Origin: Robertkochia flava
GTDB taxonomy: Bacteria > Bacteroidota > Bacteroidia > Flavobacteriales > Flavobacteriaceae
Length of the DNA: 64,000 nt
Assembly: GCF_020166515.1 (NCBI RefSeq)
Contig: NZ_JAINZT010000009.1
Location: 113,070 to 177,069 of the forward strand
Direction: 5' to 3'
The notes beneath the pieces are model-generated. The model did no database searches. It saw nothing but the letters and a program-made list of their open reading frames with translations, and was not told the DNA's origin. The translations under genes were made by a program, and so were the position numbers. Shown piece after piece: positions 10,505-19,191 of the stretch (positions are counted from its first letter, which is position 1; the number at the start of each line of letters is the position of its first letter).

Positions 10505-11451
10505 GAATCGTCTGTTTTATTATATGGTTCACTATAGCAGGAATCTTCGCAGGACACTCCCAGCAGGAAGGATACCGGATCGAGGGGGAACGCGTGATAT
10601 TCACTTTTGACATCAGGGACTACAATATTCTCACCCGGGACAGTACCGGAGAAAAATTGAATGCAGGTGAAATACGCATTGATAACGTGTCCCTTTCGGG
10701 TGAATTCAACGACTGGATAATGGATGACTGGGAATTGAAACAGGTCTCCCCCTATGAATATGAATTGACAAAGGATCTGAAAGATTTTGATTCCCGGGTC
10801 AAATGGGAATTCAAGTACGTTGTAAATCATTCATTCTGGGCAGAGCCCGACACTTCCTTCCGGAATATCACCGAATCCCGAAAGGGGAATTTCTGGCTGG
10901 ATGTATACAATCTTGATTTCTACCCCCTCACCCATAATGAGCACGGAAATACTACCTTCTACCTTTCAGGACACGAAAAGGCTAAAGCAGTGATCCTTAC
11001 CGGCAGCTTTAACAAATGGAATGAAGAGGCCCTTAAAATGAATAGAACGGATTCTGGATGGAAGATCACTCTGGACCTGCCCCCCGGAGACCACTCCTAT
11101 AAGTTCATTGCAGACGGGGAATGGCTCCACGATCCTGCGAACCCGAATAAGACTCATAACGAATTCGGAGGGTACAACTCGGTGGTCCGGGTAACTACCC
11201 CCATCACTTTTGAACTTACATCATACCCCAGCGCCGGAGAAGTAGTTCTGGCAGGCACCTTCAACAACTGGGCAACGCATGACCTCCTGATGAAACGGGT
11301 AGATGATACATGGAAAATTACCGTAAACCTTTCGGGCGGGAAGCACCATTATAAATTTATTGTAGACGGAAAATGGATCACAGACCCCAGGAACCAGGTC
11401 CTGGAATACGACCAGTTTGTTCACCTTAACTCCGTGATCATGGTCAAATAA
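10501..11451 (+). CDS. Secreted protein with three AMPK/CBM48-type glycogen-binding-like domains
   Basis: A 316-residue protein with a signal peptide (cut near AGHSQQ). Three successive early-set beta-sandwich units carry the carbohydrate-binding signature: SLSGEFNDW (~60), LTGSFNKWN (~165) and LAGTFNNWA (~250), each followed by YxYKFIVDG-like strands and a D-P-x-N motif. No catalytic domain is present. The gene overlaps the upstream retropepsin-like gene by 4 bases and has a paralogue just downstream. Known domains of this type bind alpha-glucans; here the ligand and cellular role are inferred only. Confidence 0.82.
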   Translation: MRIVCFIIWFTIAGIFAGHSQQEGYRIEGERVIFTFDIRDYNILTRDSTGEKLNAGEIRIDNVSLSGEFNDWIMDDWELKQVSPYEYELTKDLKDFDSRVKWEFKYVVNHSFWAEPDTSFRNITESRKGNFWLDVYNLDFYPLTHNEHGNTTFYLSGHEKAKAVILTGSFNKWNEEALKMNRTDSGWKITLDLPPGDHSYKFIADGEWLHDPANPNKTHNEFGGYNSVVRVTTPITFELTSYPSAGEVVLAGTFNNWATHDLLMKRVDDTWKITVNLSGGKHHYKFIVDGKWITDPRNQVLEYDQFVHLNSVIMVK

Positions 11452-11644
11452 CGCTTGTCAACTGGCTATTAGTAAATTACAACTAAGTTTATAAAAGATT
11501 TCTTTTCGATATCACCTTAAATTGGTAATTTCACTAACTATTCCTACACAGCCCTCATCGTCTCCAGAAAAAACCGCTACTGCTACCCCCCTAAACCATT
11601 GCTAATACCTCATGTAATGTTTGGATGTTCAATCCCATTGGTAC

Positions 11645-12619
11645 ATGAGCGAAAACAGCTATAGTATTCCTAAAACCTGGTGGTTGATAAGCCTCGTGCT
11701 AATTATCACCCCCCTGACTGCTTCTGCCCAAAAACTGGGGCACTACCTCAAGGGAGACCAGGTAATTTTCGTATTCTCCCCCCAGGATTATGAGACCTTT
11801 ACCCGGCTTAAGAACGGAAGAACCAAAGATCCGGCACGGGTAAAAGTAAAACGGGTATGCATCTCAGGAAATTTCAATAACTGGGATAAAGACGGAGTTC
11901 CCATGGACCCGCTCGGAGACGGGGTATTTGTGCTATCCCAACCCCTTAGTATTTTTAAGGATGAACTCACCTGGGATTTCAAATACCTGGTCAATGGCAA
12001 ATACTGGGCAGAACCCGACGCATCTTTTCGCGATAACGTGGTGGCCGGCACCTTTCCCAACGGAGACACCAGCTACTTCCTGCAACTCAACACCTTCCGG
12101 CCGGACATTATGGGCAACACCCTTTTCCGACTCCCGGGACATACCGATGCCAGGGAAGTGATTCTTACCGGCACCTTTAACAGCTGGAACAATCACACCC
12201 TGCCCATGGAAAAGACCGCTACAGGATGGAGACTCGCTCTGGACCTGGAACCCGGCTTCTATCAATACAAATTCATTGTGGATGGGGTGATGATCGAGGA
12301 CCCCCTGAACGACGACCTGGTGCGCCACGATCAACTGGGACCGGTTTCGGTAATTAAAGTCACCAAGGAAGTGCGCTTTTTCCTGAACACCCACCTAAGT
12401 GCGCAAAATGTCGCTGTTGCAGGAACCTTCAACAACTGGCAACCCGACCTCGACCTTATGGAAAAAACCGAAGACGGCTGGGAGATCAAGCTCGAACTCC
12501 CGGAGGGCAAACATTATTACAGGTTTGTGGTAGACGACGCATGGATAACCGACCCGACAAATCCGGTTCAGGAATACGACGACGAAGGCCATGTGAATTC
12601 GGTGATCATCGTAAACTGA
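11645..12619 (+). CDS. Secreted protein with three AMPK/CBM48-type domains, paralogue of the preceding gene
   Basis: About 324 residues with the same three-domain plan as its neighbour: ISGNFNNWD, LTGTFNSWN and VAGTFNNWQ, each followed by the YxYKFIVDG strand and a D-P motif. The N-terminus has a clear signal peptide ending at TASAQ. The ATG at 11645 is preferred over an upstream in-frame TTG at 11621, because it gives a normal signal-peptide length. The two genes probably arose by tandem duplication; the ~190 bases between them suggest this copy has its own promoter. No enzyme domain is present, and a structural or glucan-binding role is an inference. Confidence 0.82.
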   Translation: MSENSYSIPKTWWLISLVLIITPLTASAQKLGHYLKGDQVIFVFSPQDYETFTRLKNGRTKDPARVKVKRVCISGNFNNWDKDGVPMDPLGDGVFVLSQPLSIFKDELTWDFKYLVNGKYWAEPDASFRDNVVAGTFPNGDTSYFLQLNTFRPDIMGNTLFRLPGHTDAREVILTGTFNSWNNHTLPMEKTATGWRLALDLEPGFYQYKFIVDGVMIEDPLNDDLVRHDQLGPVSVIKVTKEVRFFLNTHLSAQNVAVAGTFNNWQPDLDLMEKTEDGWEIKLELPEGKHYYRFVVDDAWITDPTNPVQEYDDEGHVNSVIIVN

Positions 12620-12694
12620 ATCTAAAGAAATACCCCTATGACGTAAGGTATTATAAGAGATATAGACTACCTTCGCGAAAGTTAATTATAAGCT

Positions 12695-13150
12695 ATGGAA
12701 CTAGACCTTTTAAAACCTCAGATTGATCAGATCATTGCCGACACAGAACGCACTCCTGACCAGAAAATGGAAGCCATTTGTGAGCTTTTGCAAACTTCTG
12801 TTGCGCATTATGACTGGGTGGGCTTTTACTTTAAAAACGGCGATAAGAACGAACTTAAATTGCGTGCCTTCGCCGGAGAACCCACAGACCATACCATTAT
12901 CCCATTTGGCAAGGGCATTTGCGGACAGGTAGCCGTTTCCAATGAGAATTTCGTGGTTCCCGATGTCGCGGCCCAGGACAATTATATCGCCTGCAGTATC
13001 AATGTAAAGGCAGAGGTGGTAATTCCCTTATTTGTGAACGGAGAAAATATCGGACAGATCGATATTGACTCTCACACCCCGGACCCTTTTACAGAAGCTG
13101 ACGAACGCTTTTTGGAGTATATCAACAAAAAAGTGGCTACCCTCCTGTAA
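12695..13150 (+). CDS. GAF domain protein, free methionine-(R)-sulfoxide reductase-like
   Basis: A 151-residue single GAF domain closely following the fRMsr (YebR/MsrC) pattern: YDWVGFYF, IPFGKGICGQVAVS, VPDVAAQDNYIACS, AEVVIPLF, IGQIDIDSH. The family reduces free Met-R-sulfoxide. Two of the three family cysteines are seen (GKGIC and YIAC). The third, normally about ten residues before GKGxCG, is replaced in the segment GEPTDHTIIPFG. The reductase cycle might therefore use a different resolving thiol, or the protein may only bind a ligand. Confidence 0.8.
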   Translation: MELDLLKPQIDQIIADTERTPDQKMEAICELLQTSVAHYDWVGFYFKNGDKNELKLRAFAGEPTDHTIIPFGKGICGQVAVSNENFVVPDVAAQDNYIACSINVKAEVVIPLFVNGENIGQIDIDSHTPDPFTEADERFLEYINKKVATLL

Positions 13151-13219
13151 ATCTATTTTATTCCGTTAAAAAAGAAATATTTTATCCGGGTGCCTTACGG
13201 GTATTCTGGACAAAAGATA

Positions 13220-13227
13220 TATTTTTG
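13220..13227 (+). promoter_or_regulatory. Possible -7 element for purH
   Basis: TATTTTTG is an exact match to TAnnTTTG, 24 bases before the purH start. No convincing TTG at the -33 position is seen. Confidence 0.4.
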
Positions 13228-13250
13228 CAGCTTTAAACAACACAGTAAAA

Positions 13251-14783
13251 ATGAGCGAATTAAAAAGGGCTAAATCAGCCTTGATTTCCGTATTCAGTAA
13301 AGAAGGATTAGAACCTATTGTTAAAAAACTTGACGCACTGGGAGTAACCATCTATTCTACCGGTGGTACCGAAACCTTTATTCGCGACCTGGGCGTTGAT
13401 GTGATCGCTGTAGAGGACGTAACCAGCTACCCCTCTATCTTAGGCGGCAGGGTAAAAACCCTCCACCCAAAGGTATTCGGCGGTATCCTGAACAGACAGG
13501 ACAACCCCGGAGACGTCACTGAAATGCAACAATATGAAATCCCGCAACTGGATATCGTTATCGTTGACCTTTACCCTTTTGAAAAAACCGTTGCCAGTGG
13601 TGCAGCAGAGCAGGACATCATTGAAAAAATTGATATCGGTGGAATTTCCCTGATCCGGGCAGCCGCCAAGAACTTCAAGGATGTATGGTGCGTTTCATCC
13701 ATGGACCAGTACGCCGAAGTACTGGAGATCCTAAATGAAGGAGACGGAGCCACTACCCTGAAAGATCGCAAGCGCTTTGCGGCAAAAGCTTTTAATGTTT
13801 CTTCGCATTACGACACTGCCATTTTTAATTATTTTAACCAGGATGGTAAGGAGACCGTCTTTAAGGTAAGTGAGCAACAGGGACAGGAACTTCGCTATGG
13901 AGAAAACCCCCATCAAAAAGGGTATTTCTATGGCGACCTGGAAGAAATGTTTGATAAACTGCATGGAAAAGAGCTCTCCTACAACAACCTCCTGGATGTG
14001 GATGCCGCAGTAAACCTGATTGGAGAATTCCGCAATGACGATCCGACTTTCGCCATTTTAAAACACAATAATGCCTGTGGTATTGCCACCCGACCAACGG
14101 TAAAAGAAGCTTACCTGGACGCCCTTGCCGGAGACCCTGTATCTGCCTTTGGAGGCATCCTCATATCCAATACCGACATCGACGAAGCTACCGCAGAAGA
14201 AATACACAAGCTTTTCTGTGAAGTGGTTATTGCTCCCGCATATACAGAGAAGGCTCTGGAAATCCTTAAAGGGAAAAAGAACAGGATCATTCTTGTTCAA
14301 AAAGAAACCACCCTTCCGCAGCAAACAGTAAGAACCTGTCTTAACGGTGTATTGGTTCAGGACAAAGATCTGAAGACCGACACCCTGGAAGACCTGGACT
14401 ATGTGACCGGGAACAAGCCCAATGCAGCAGAGCTGGAAGACCTCCTATTTGCTTCCAAGATCTGTAAGCACACGAAATCCAATACCATTGTACTGGCCAA
14501 GAACAAACAGCTCTGTGCCAGTGGTACAGGACAAACCAGCCGGGTGGATGCGCTAAGACAAGCTATTGAAAAAGCAGAATCGTTCAAATTTGACCTTAAC
14601 GGAGCCGCTATGGCCAGTGATGCTTTCTTCCCTTTCCCCGATTGCGTGGAGATCGCAGATAAGGCCGGAATTACTACAGTGATCCAACCCGGAGGTTCCA
14701 TTAAGGACCAATTAAGTGTGGATTACTGCAATGAAAATAATATGGCCATGGTATTTACCGGAACCCGTCATTTTAAACATTAA
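13251..14783 (+). CDS. purH: Bifunctional AICAR formyltransferase / IMP cyclohydrolase PurH
   Basis: Catalyses the last two steps of de novo purine synthesis: formylation of AICAR and ring closure to IMP. The 510 residues cover both domains. The N-terminal MGS-like cyclohydrolase (~1-200) contains STGGT and GGRVKTLHPKVFGG. The transformylase domain (~200-510) contains RYGENPHQ, LKHNNACG and SDAFFPFPD, with the AMVFTGTRHFKH end. Complete and of normal length. It appears to be transcribed alone; the mre operon starts 53 bases later with its own likely promoter region. Confidence 0.97.
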   Translation: MSELKRAKSALISVFSKEGLEPIVKKLDALGVTIYSTGGTETFIRDLGVDVIAVEDVTSYPSILGGRVKTLHPKVFGGILNRQDNPGDVTEMQQYEIPQLDIVIVDLYPFEKTVASGAAEQDIIEKIDIGGISLIRAAAKNFKDVWCVSSMDQYAEVLEILNEGDGATTLKDRKRFAAKAFNVSSHYDTAIFNYFNQDGKETVFKVSEQQGQELRYGENPHQKGYFYGDLEEMFDKLHGKELSYNNLLDVDAAVNLIGEFRNDDPTFAILKHNNACGIATRPTVKEAYLDALAGDPVSAFGGILISNTDIDEATAEEIHKLFCEVVIAPAYTEKALEILKGKKNRIILVQKETTLPQQTVRTCLNGVLVQDKDLKTDTLEDLDYVTGNKPNAAELEDLLFASKICKHTKSNTIVLAKNKQLCASGTGQTSRVDALRQAIEKAESFKFDLNGAAMASDAFFPFPDCVEIADKAGITTVIQPGGSIKDQLSVDYCNENNMAMVFTGTRHFKH

Positions 14784-14792
14784 TTTATTACA

Positions 14793-14817
14793 TTTGGAAG
14801 ATTAGATTTTATCCAAA
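14793..14817. promoter_or_regulatory. Inverted repeat before mreB
   Basis: TTTGGA-N13-TCCAAA, with TAGATTTT (7 of 8 matches to TAnnTTTG) inside the spacer. It lies 20 bases before the mreB start and could be an operator overlapping the promoter, or chance. Confidence 0.25.
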
Positions 14818-14836
14818 TTAATACCAAATTTTACCC

Positions 14837-15865
14837 ATGGGATTTTTTGACTTCCTGACCGAAGAAATTGCTATAGATCTGGGTACTGCCAATACCCTGA
14901 TCATCCACAACGATAAAGTGGTGGTAGACAGCCCTTCCATTGTTGCCCGGGACCGTATTTCCGGAAAAATTATTGCCGTAGGAAAAGAGGCGAACATGAT
15001 GCAGGGGAAAACCCATGAGAACATCAAGACCATCCGTCCACTCAAAGACGGAGTGATCGCAGACTTTGATGCCTCCGAAAAGATGATCAACATGTTCATC
15101 AAAGGCATTCCTGCTCTGAAGAAGAAATTCCTTCAACCCACCCTCAGAATGGTTATCTGCATCCCTTCAGGGATCACAGAGGTAGAGATGAGAGCGGTTA
15201 AGGAATCGGCAGAACGCGTAAACGGAAAAGAAGTCTACCTGATTCATGAACCTATGGCAGCTGCTATTGGTATCGGTCTGGACATCATGCAGCCCAAAGG
15301 AAATATGATCGTAGATATAGGTGGGGGAACCACCGAGATCGCGGTGATCGCCCTGGGGGGTATTGTTTGTGATAAATCAGTGAAGATCGCAGGAGATGTT
15401 TTCACCAATGATATCATCTACTACATGCGTACCCAGCACAACCTTTACGTTGGGGAAACCACTGCCGAGAATATCAAGATCGCTATTGGAGCGGCAACAG
15501 AAGACCTGGAGGTTCCGCCGGAGGAAATGAGCGTACAGGGACGTGACCTGCTTACCGGAAAACCGAAACAGGTACAGATCTCCTACCGGGAGATCGCTAA
15601 GGCCCTTGACAAATCCATCCTGCGAATTGAAGATGCCGTTATGGAAACCCTGTCTCAAACCCCACCGGAACTGGCTGCCGATATCTACAACACAGGTATC
15701 TATCTCGCTGGTGGAGGTTCTATGCTCAGAGGATTGGATAAACGTATCTCCCAAAAGACCGATCTCCCCGTTTATATCGCTGAAGACCCGTTAAGGGCTG
15801 TGGTAAGAGGAACCGGGATCGCTCTTAAGAACCTTGAAAAATACAAACCCATACTTATCAAATAG
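14837..15865 (+). CDS. mreB: Rod shape-determining protein MreB
   Basis: The bacterial actin homologue that forms moving membrane-associated filaments and directs lateral wall synthesis. The 342 residues contain the actin-fold nucleotide motifs: IAIDLGTANTLI (phosphate 1), MIVDIGGGTTEIAV (phosphate 2) and YLAGGGSMLRGLD (adenosine). There is a short amphipathic N-terminus (MGFFDFLTEE). It starts the five-gene mreB-mreC-mreD-pbp2-rodA cluster, the full elongasome core. Confidence 0.97.
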   Translation: MGFFDFLTEEIAIDLGTANTLIIHNDKVVVDSPSIVARDRISGKIIAVGKEANMMQGKTHENIKTIRPLKDGVIADFDASEKMINMFIKGIPALKKKFLQPTLRMVICIPSGITEVEMRAVKESAERVNGKEVYLIHEPMAAAIGIGLDIMQPKGNMIVDIGGGTTEIAVIALGGIVCDKSVKIAGDVFTNDIIYYMRTQHNLYVGETTAENIKIAIGAATEDLEVPPEEMSVQGRDLLTGKPKQVQISYREIAKALDKSILRIEDAVMETLSQTPPELAADIYNTGIYLAGGGSMLRGLDKRISQKTDLPVYIAEDPLRAVVRGTGIALKNLEKYKPILIK

Positions 15866-15879
15866 GAGAAGGCTGAAAC

Positions 15880-16707
15880 ATGCAACAGATCATCAATTTC
15901 TTAATAAGGAACAAAACCTTTATTACATACTTGGTGCTTCTGTCTGTTGCCTTGGGACTCACTTTTAATGCCCATTCCTATCACAATACCAAATTTGTAA
16001 ACTCGGCCAATTGGATCACCGGCGGAGTATACAACCTTTCAGACGGGGTCTCAGATTATTTCCACTTGCGGGAATACAACCAGCAACTGGTAGAAGAGAA
16101 TCTGAGACTCCGCTCTCTGTTGGTGAATCAACCTGAAATAATTACCTCCGGAGACTCCCTCTTCCCTGCAGACAGCCTGTTGCGAAACTACAGGATCTAT
16201 CCGGCCACTGTGGTCAAAAACTCCTACTCCAAGGAACGCAACTACCTGCTCATAGACCAGGGGAAGGATAACAATATAGGGCAGGATATGGGTGTAATAA
16301 GCAGTCATGGCCTGGTAGGTATTGTCGAGAACACCTCTTCCGGATACGCCACGGTGCAGTCCGTTTTAAACACCCTTTCAGAGATCAATGCCAGCGTAAA
16401 ACACACGAATAACTTCGGCTCCCTGCAGTGGGATGGAAAGACCCTTAACGTGGTTCAACTCGTCGATATTCTTCGGGCGGCCCCTATTAAAGCCGGAGAC
16501 ACCATTATTACCGGGGGAATGTCCAGTATTTTCCCTAAAGGGATCCCTATCGGAAAGATCAGGGATTTTGAACTGGATGTTTCTGAGAACTACTATATCA
16601 TCAATGTGGAGCTTTTTAATGACATGGCCACCCTTGACCATGTTTATGTCATAGAAAACCTCGACCGGGAAGAGATCCTGGAACTGGAAAAACAAACTGA
16701 TGAATAA
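15880..16707 (+). CDS. mreC: Rod shape-determining protein MreC
   Basis: A 275-residue bitopic membrane protein that links MreB filaments to the periplasmic wall-synthesis machinery. One N-terminal helix (about 10-30) is followed by a coiled coil (~65-85, EYNQQLVEENLRLRSLL) and a periplasmic beta domain (RNYLLIDQGKDNNIGQDMGV, then IITGGMSSIFPKGIPIGKI), all typical of MreC. It begins 14 bases after mreB and overlaps mreD by 8 bases, so translation is coupled. Confidence 0.93.
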   Translation: MQQIINFLIRNKTFITYLVLLSVALGLTFNAHSYHNTKFVNSANWITGGVYNLSDGVSDYFHLREYNQQLVEENLRLRSLLVNQPEIITSGDSLFPADSLLRNYRIYPATVVKNSYSKERNYLLIDQGKDNNIGQDMGVISSHGLVGIVENTSSGYATVQSVLNTLSEINASVKHTNNFGSLQWDGKTLNVVQLVDILRAAPIKAGDTIITGGMSSIFPKGIPIGKIRDFELDVSENYYIINVELFNDMATLDHVYVIENLDREEILELEKQTDE

Positions 16708-17209
16708 CAGCGGCCTCACAAATACCATCTTATTTATCTTTCTGGTACTGATTCAGGTTACCCTGTTCAATCATATCAACTTCCTGGGATACATCAACCC
16801 ATACATATACATTTTATTCCTGGTGTATTACCCTTATGACAGGGAAAACACCATCCCGTTTATCTTTTTATCTTTTTTACTGGGGCTGAGCATTGACATT
16901 TTCAGTGACAGCGGAGGGGTACATGCTGCGGCAACCCTGACGGCAGCTTTCCTGAGACCGGTGATGATGCGCTGGGCTTTCGGAGTAAGCTATGACTACC
17001 AGACCATCAAAATAAGCAAGACCACTTACGGTCAGCGAATTAACTATCTGTCGCTATTAATTTTAACACATCATTTAGTGCTTTTCAGCCTCGAGATATT
17101 TAGTTTTGCCCACTTGGTCATTATTGTGAAAAAAACTATTTTCTCAGCAATTTTCACGCTTGTTTTGAGTTTGATCTTCATATCGCTGTTCAGTAAAAAG
17201 AAAACATGA
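16700..17209 (+). CDS. mreD: Rod shape-determining protein MreD
   Basis: A 169-residue polytopic membrane protein with about five hydrophobic segments. The conserved PYDRENT and LGLSIDIFSDSGGVHAAA stretches match the MreD family in Bacteroidota. It acts with MreC in the elongation complex. It overlaps mreC by 8 bases at its start and the pbp2 ATG by 4 bases at its end, so it lies inside a tightly coupled operon. Confidence 0.9.
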   Translation: MNNSGLTNTILFIFLVLIQVTLFNHINFLGYINPYIYILFLVYYPYDRENTIPFIFLSFLLGLSIDIFSDSGGVHAAATLTAAFLRPVMMRWAFGVSYDYQTIKISKTTYGQRINYLSLLILTHHLVLFSLEIFSFAHLVIIVKKTIFSAIFTLVLSLIFISLFSKKKT

Positions 17210-19191
17210 AGAAACTACTGCTATCATCCATTATCCTGATTACCGCCATTATTTTTTTGGGGCGGCTTTCGTATTTACAACTTCTTGACAGCAGTAATCA
17301 GAATCCACTGGAAGATACTGCCATCAAGGCTGAATACGACTACCCGGAACGGGGCCATATCTATGACCGCCACGGAGAATTGCTGGTGGCCAACCAGCCC
17401 TCTTATGACGTCATGGTGATTCCCAGGGATGTAAAACCACTCGATACCCTGGAGTTCTGCAATTTACTGCGAATTACAGAGGAAGACTTTAAAAGGAAAT
17501 TCAAAAAGGCCCATACGTATTCCCCACGACTCCCTTCGGTATTTGTCCCTCAACTTTCCAAGAAAGAGTATGCCAGGTTGCAGGAAAAAATGAGAAAATA
17601 CGAAGGCTTCTACATTCAGAAGCGTTCCCTGCGCCATTACCAGACCGACGTAGGTGCAAATTTCCTGGGCTATATCAGTGAGGTTAACGAGCGTGATCTG
17701 CAGAGAAACCCTTACTATCAGTCCGGGGAGCTCATAGGCCGCCAGGGGGTGGAACAGCAATACGAGGAAGTCCTCAGAGGCCAGAAAGGGGTGAAATTTA
17801 TCCAGAAAGACCGGTTTAACAGGGTGATAGGCCCGTATAAGGAAGGTATTTTCGACACCCTTCCGGTTCAGGGCAAAGACATCTACCTCACCATAGACCA
17901 GGACCTGCAGGAATACGGGGAAAGGCTCATGCAAAACAAAAGAGGCGGTATTGTTGCTTTGGAGCCGGATTCGGGAGAGATCCTGGCCCTGATCTCTGCA
18001 CCCACCTACGACCCCGCCCTGCTGGTAGGAAGGGAAAGGTCTGAAAATTACACACGCCTGTACTACGATTCCATTGCGAAACCCCTATACGACCGCGGCC
18101 TCATTGCACAATACCCGCCCGGATCTCCTTTTAAAACTCTGAACGCCCTTATCGGACTTCAGGAAGGAGTTATAGACGAGAATACCACATTTACCTGCTA
18201 TCACGGCTACCGCTATGGCCGGAATTCCTTTATGGGGTGTCACTGTAACAGCGGGGCGCGAAACAACCTGAACAGGGGGATCTACGAATCCTGTAATGCC
18301 TATTTCGCAAATGTATACCGGAGGATCATTGAAAAATATCCGGACGCAGAAGAAGGTATGGCAAAATGGGAAAATCATGTTCGCAGTTTCGGGCTCGGAA
18401 GCTACCTCGGTTACGACCTCCCTAACGGGAAACCCGGAAAAGTACCTTCTCCGGAACTATACGACAGGTATTATGGGGAAAACCGGTGGTTTGCCACCAA
18501 CACCCTGTCGAATGCGATTGGACAGGGAGAAGTGCTTACTACGCCAATACAGCTGGCCAATCTAACCGCTATTATTGCCAACAGGGGGTACTACTATACG
18601 CCTCATATTATCAAGAATATAGAGAATGACACCATAGATCAGTCCAAATACAAGACAAAACATTATACCACCATCGACGCCGAACACTATGAACCGGTGA
18701 TCGAAGGGATGAACGATGTGTACAACAAGGGTACGGCCAAGTGGATCAAAATTCCAGGCATTGAGATCGCAGGAAAAACCGGAACGGCCGAGAACTTCAC
18801 AAAGATCGACAGTGTAAGGGTGCAGCTTACCGACCACTCTATTTTTGTAGCCTTCGCTCCTGTAGACAACCCAAAGATCGCCATGGCGGTATTTGTGGAG
18901 AACGGGTACTGGGGAAGTCGGTGGGCAGGAAGAATTGCAGGGTTGATGATCGAAAAATACCTTAAGGGGGAAGTGGAAAGCGAACGCATGGAACAATTTG
19001 TACTCGAAGGCAGCCTTGAGGAAGAATACGAGAAACCTCTTAGCGGAAAGCCTTTCAGTATTAATGACGGCTCTAAAATGATGTATCCTCCCGGATATGG
19101 CCCTTATAAACCCAAAACGGGTACAGCATCAAAATCAATAGTACCCAAAACGACAGAACCCAAGTCAACAGAACCTAAATCTACGGAATGA
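17206..19191 (+). CDS. mrdA: Penicillin-binding protein 2 (transpeptidase)
   Basis: The class B D,D-transpeptidase of the elongasome, which cross-links peptidoglycan made by RodA. It has one N-terminal membrane helix (5-25), a pedestal/dimerisation domain (~45-230) and a transpeptidase domain (~235-600). The active-site motifs are S307-P-F-K310, S362-C-N364 and K524-T-G526. The 661-residue length exceeds the common ~620 because of a tail rich in Lys, Pro, Thr and Glu that ends in PKTTEPKSTEPKSTE. The gene overlaps mreD and rodA by 4 bases each (ATGA). Confidence 0.95.
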   Translation: MKKLLLSSIILITAIIFLGRLSYLQLLDSSNQNPLEDTAIKAEYDYPERGHIYDRHGELLVANQPSYDVMVIPRDVKPLDTLEFCNLLRITEEDFKRKFKKAHTYSPRLPSVFVPQLSKKEYARLQEKMRKYEGFYIQKRSLRHYQTDVGANFLGYISEVNERDLQRNPYYQSGELIGRQGVEQQYEEVLRGQKGVKFIQKDRFNRVIGPYKEGIFDTLPVQGKDIYLTIDQDLQEYGERLMQNKRGGIVALEPDSGEILALISAPTYDPALLVGRERSENYTRLYYDSIAKPLYDRGLIAQYPPGSPFKTLNALIGLQEGVIDENTTFTCYHGYRYGRNSFMGCHCNSGARNNLNRGIYESCNAYFANVYRRIIEKYPDAEEGMAKWENHVRSFGLGSYLGYDLPNGKPGKVPSPELYDRYYGENRWFATNTLSNAIGQGEVLTTPIQLANLTAIIANRGYYYTPHIIKNIENDTIDQSKYKTKHYTTIDAEHYEPVIEGMNDVYNKGTAKWIKIPGIEIAGKTGTAENFTKIDSVRVQLTDHSIFVAFAPVDNPKIAMAVFVENGYWGSRWAGRIAGLMIEKYLKGEVESERMEQFVLEGSLEEEYEKPLSGKPFSINDGSKMMYPPGYGPYKPKTGTASKSIVPKTTEPKSTEPKSTE

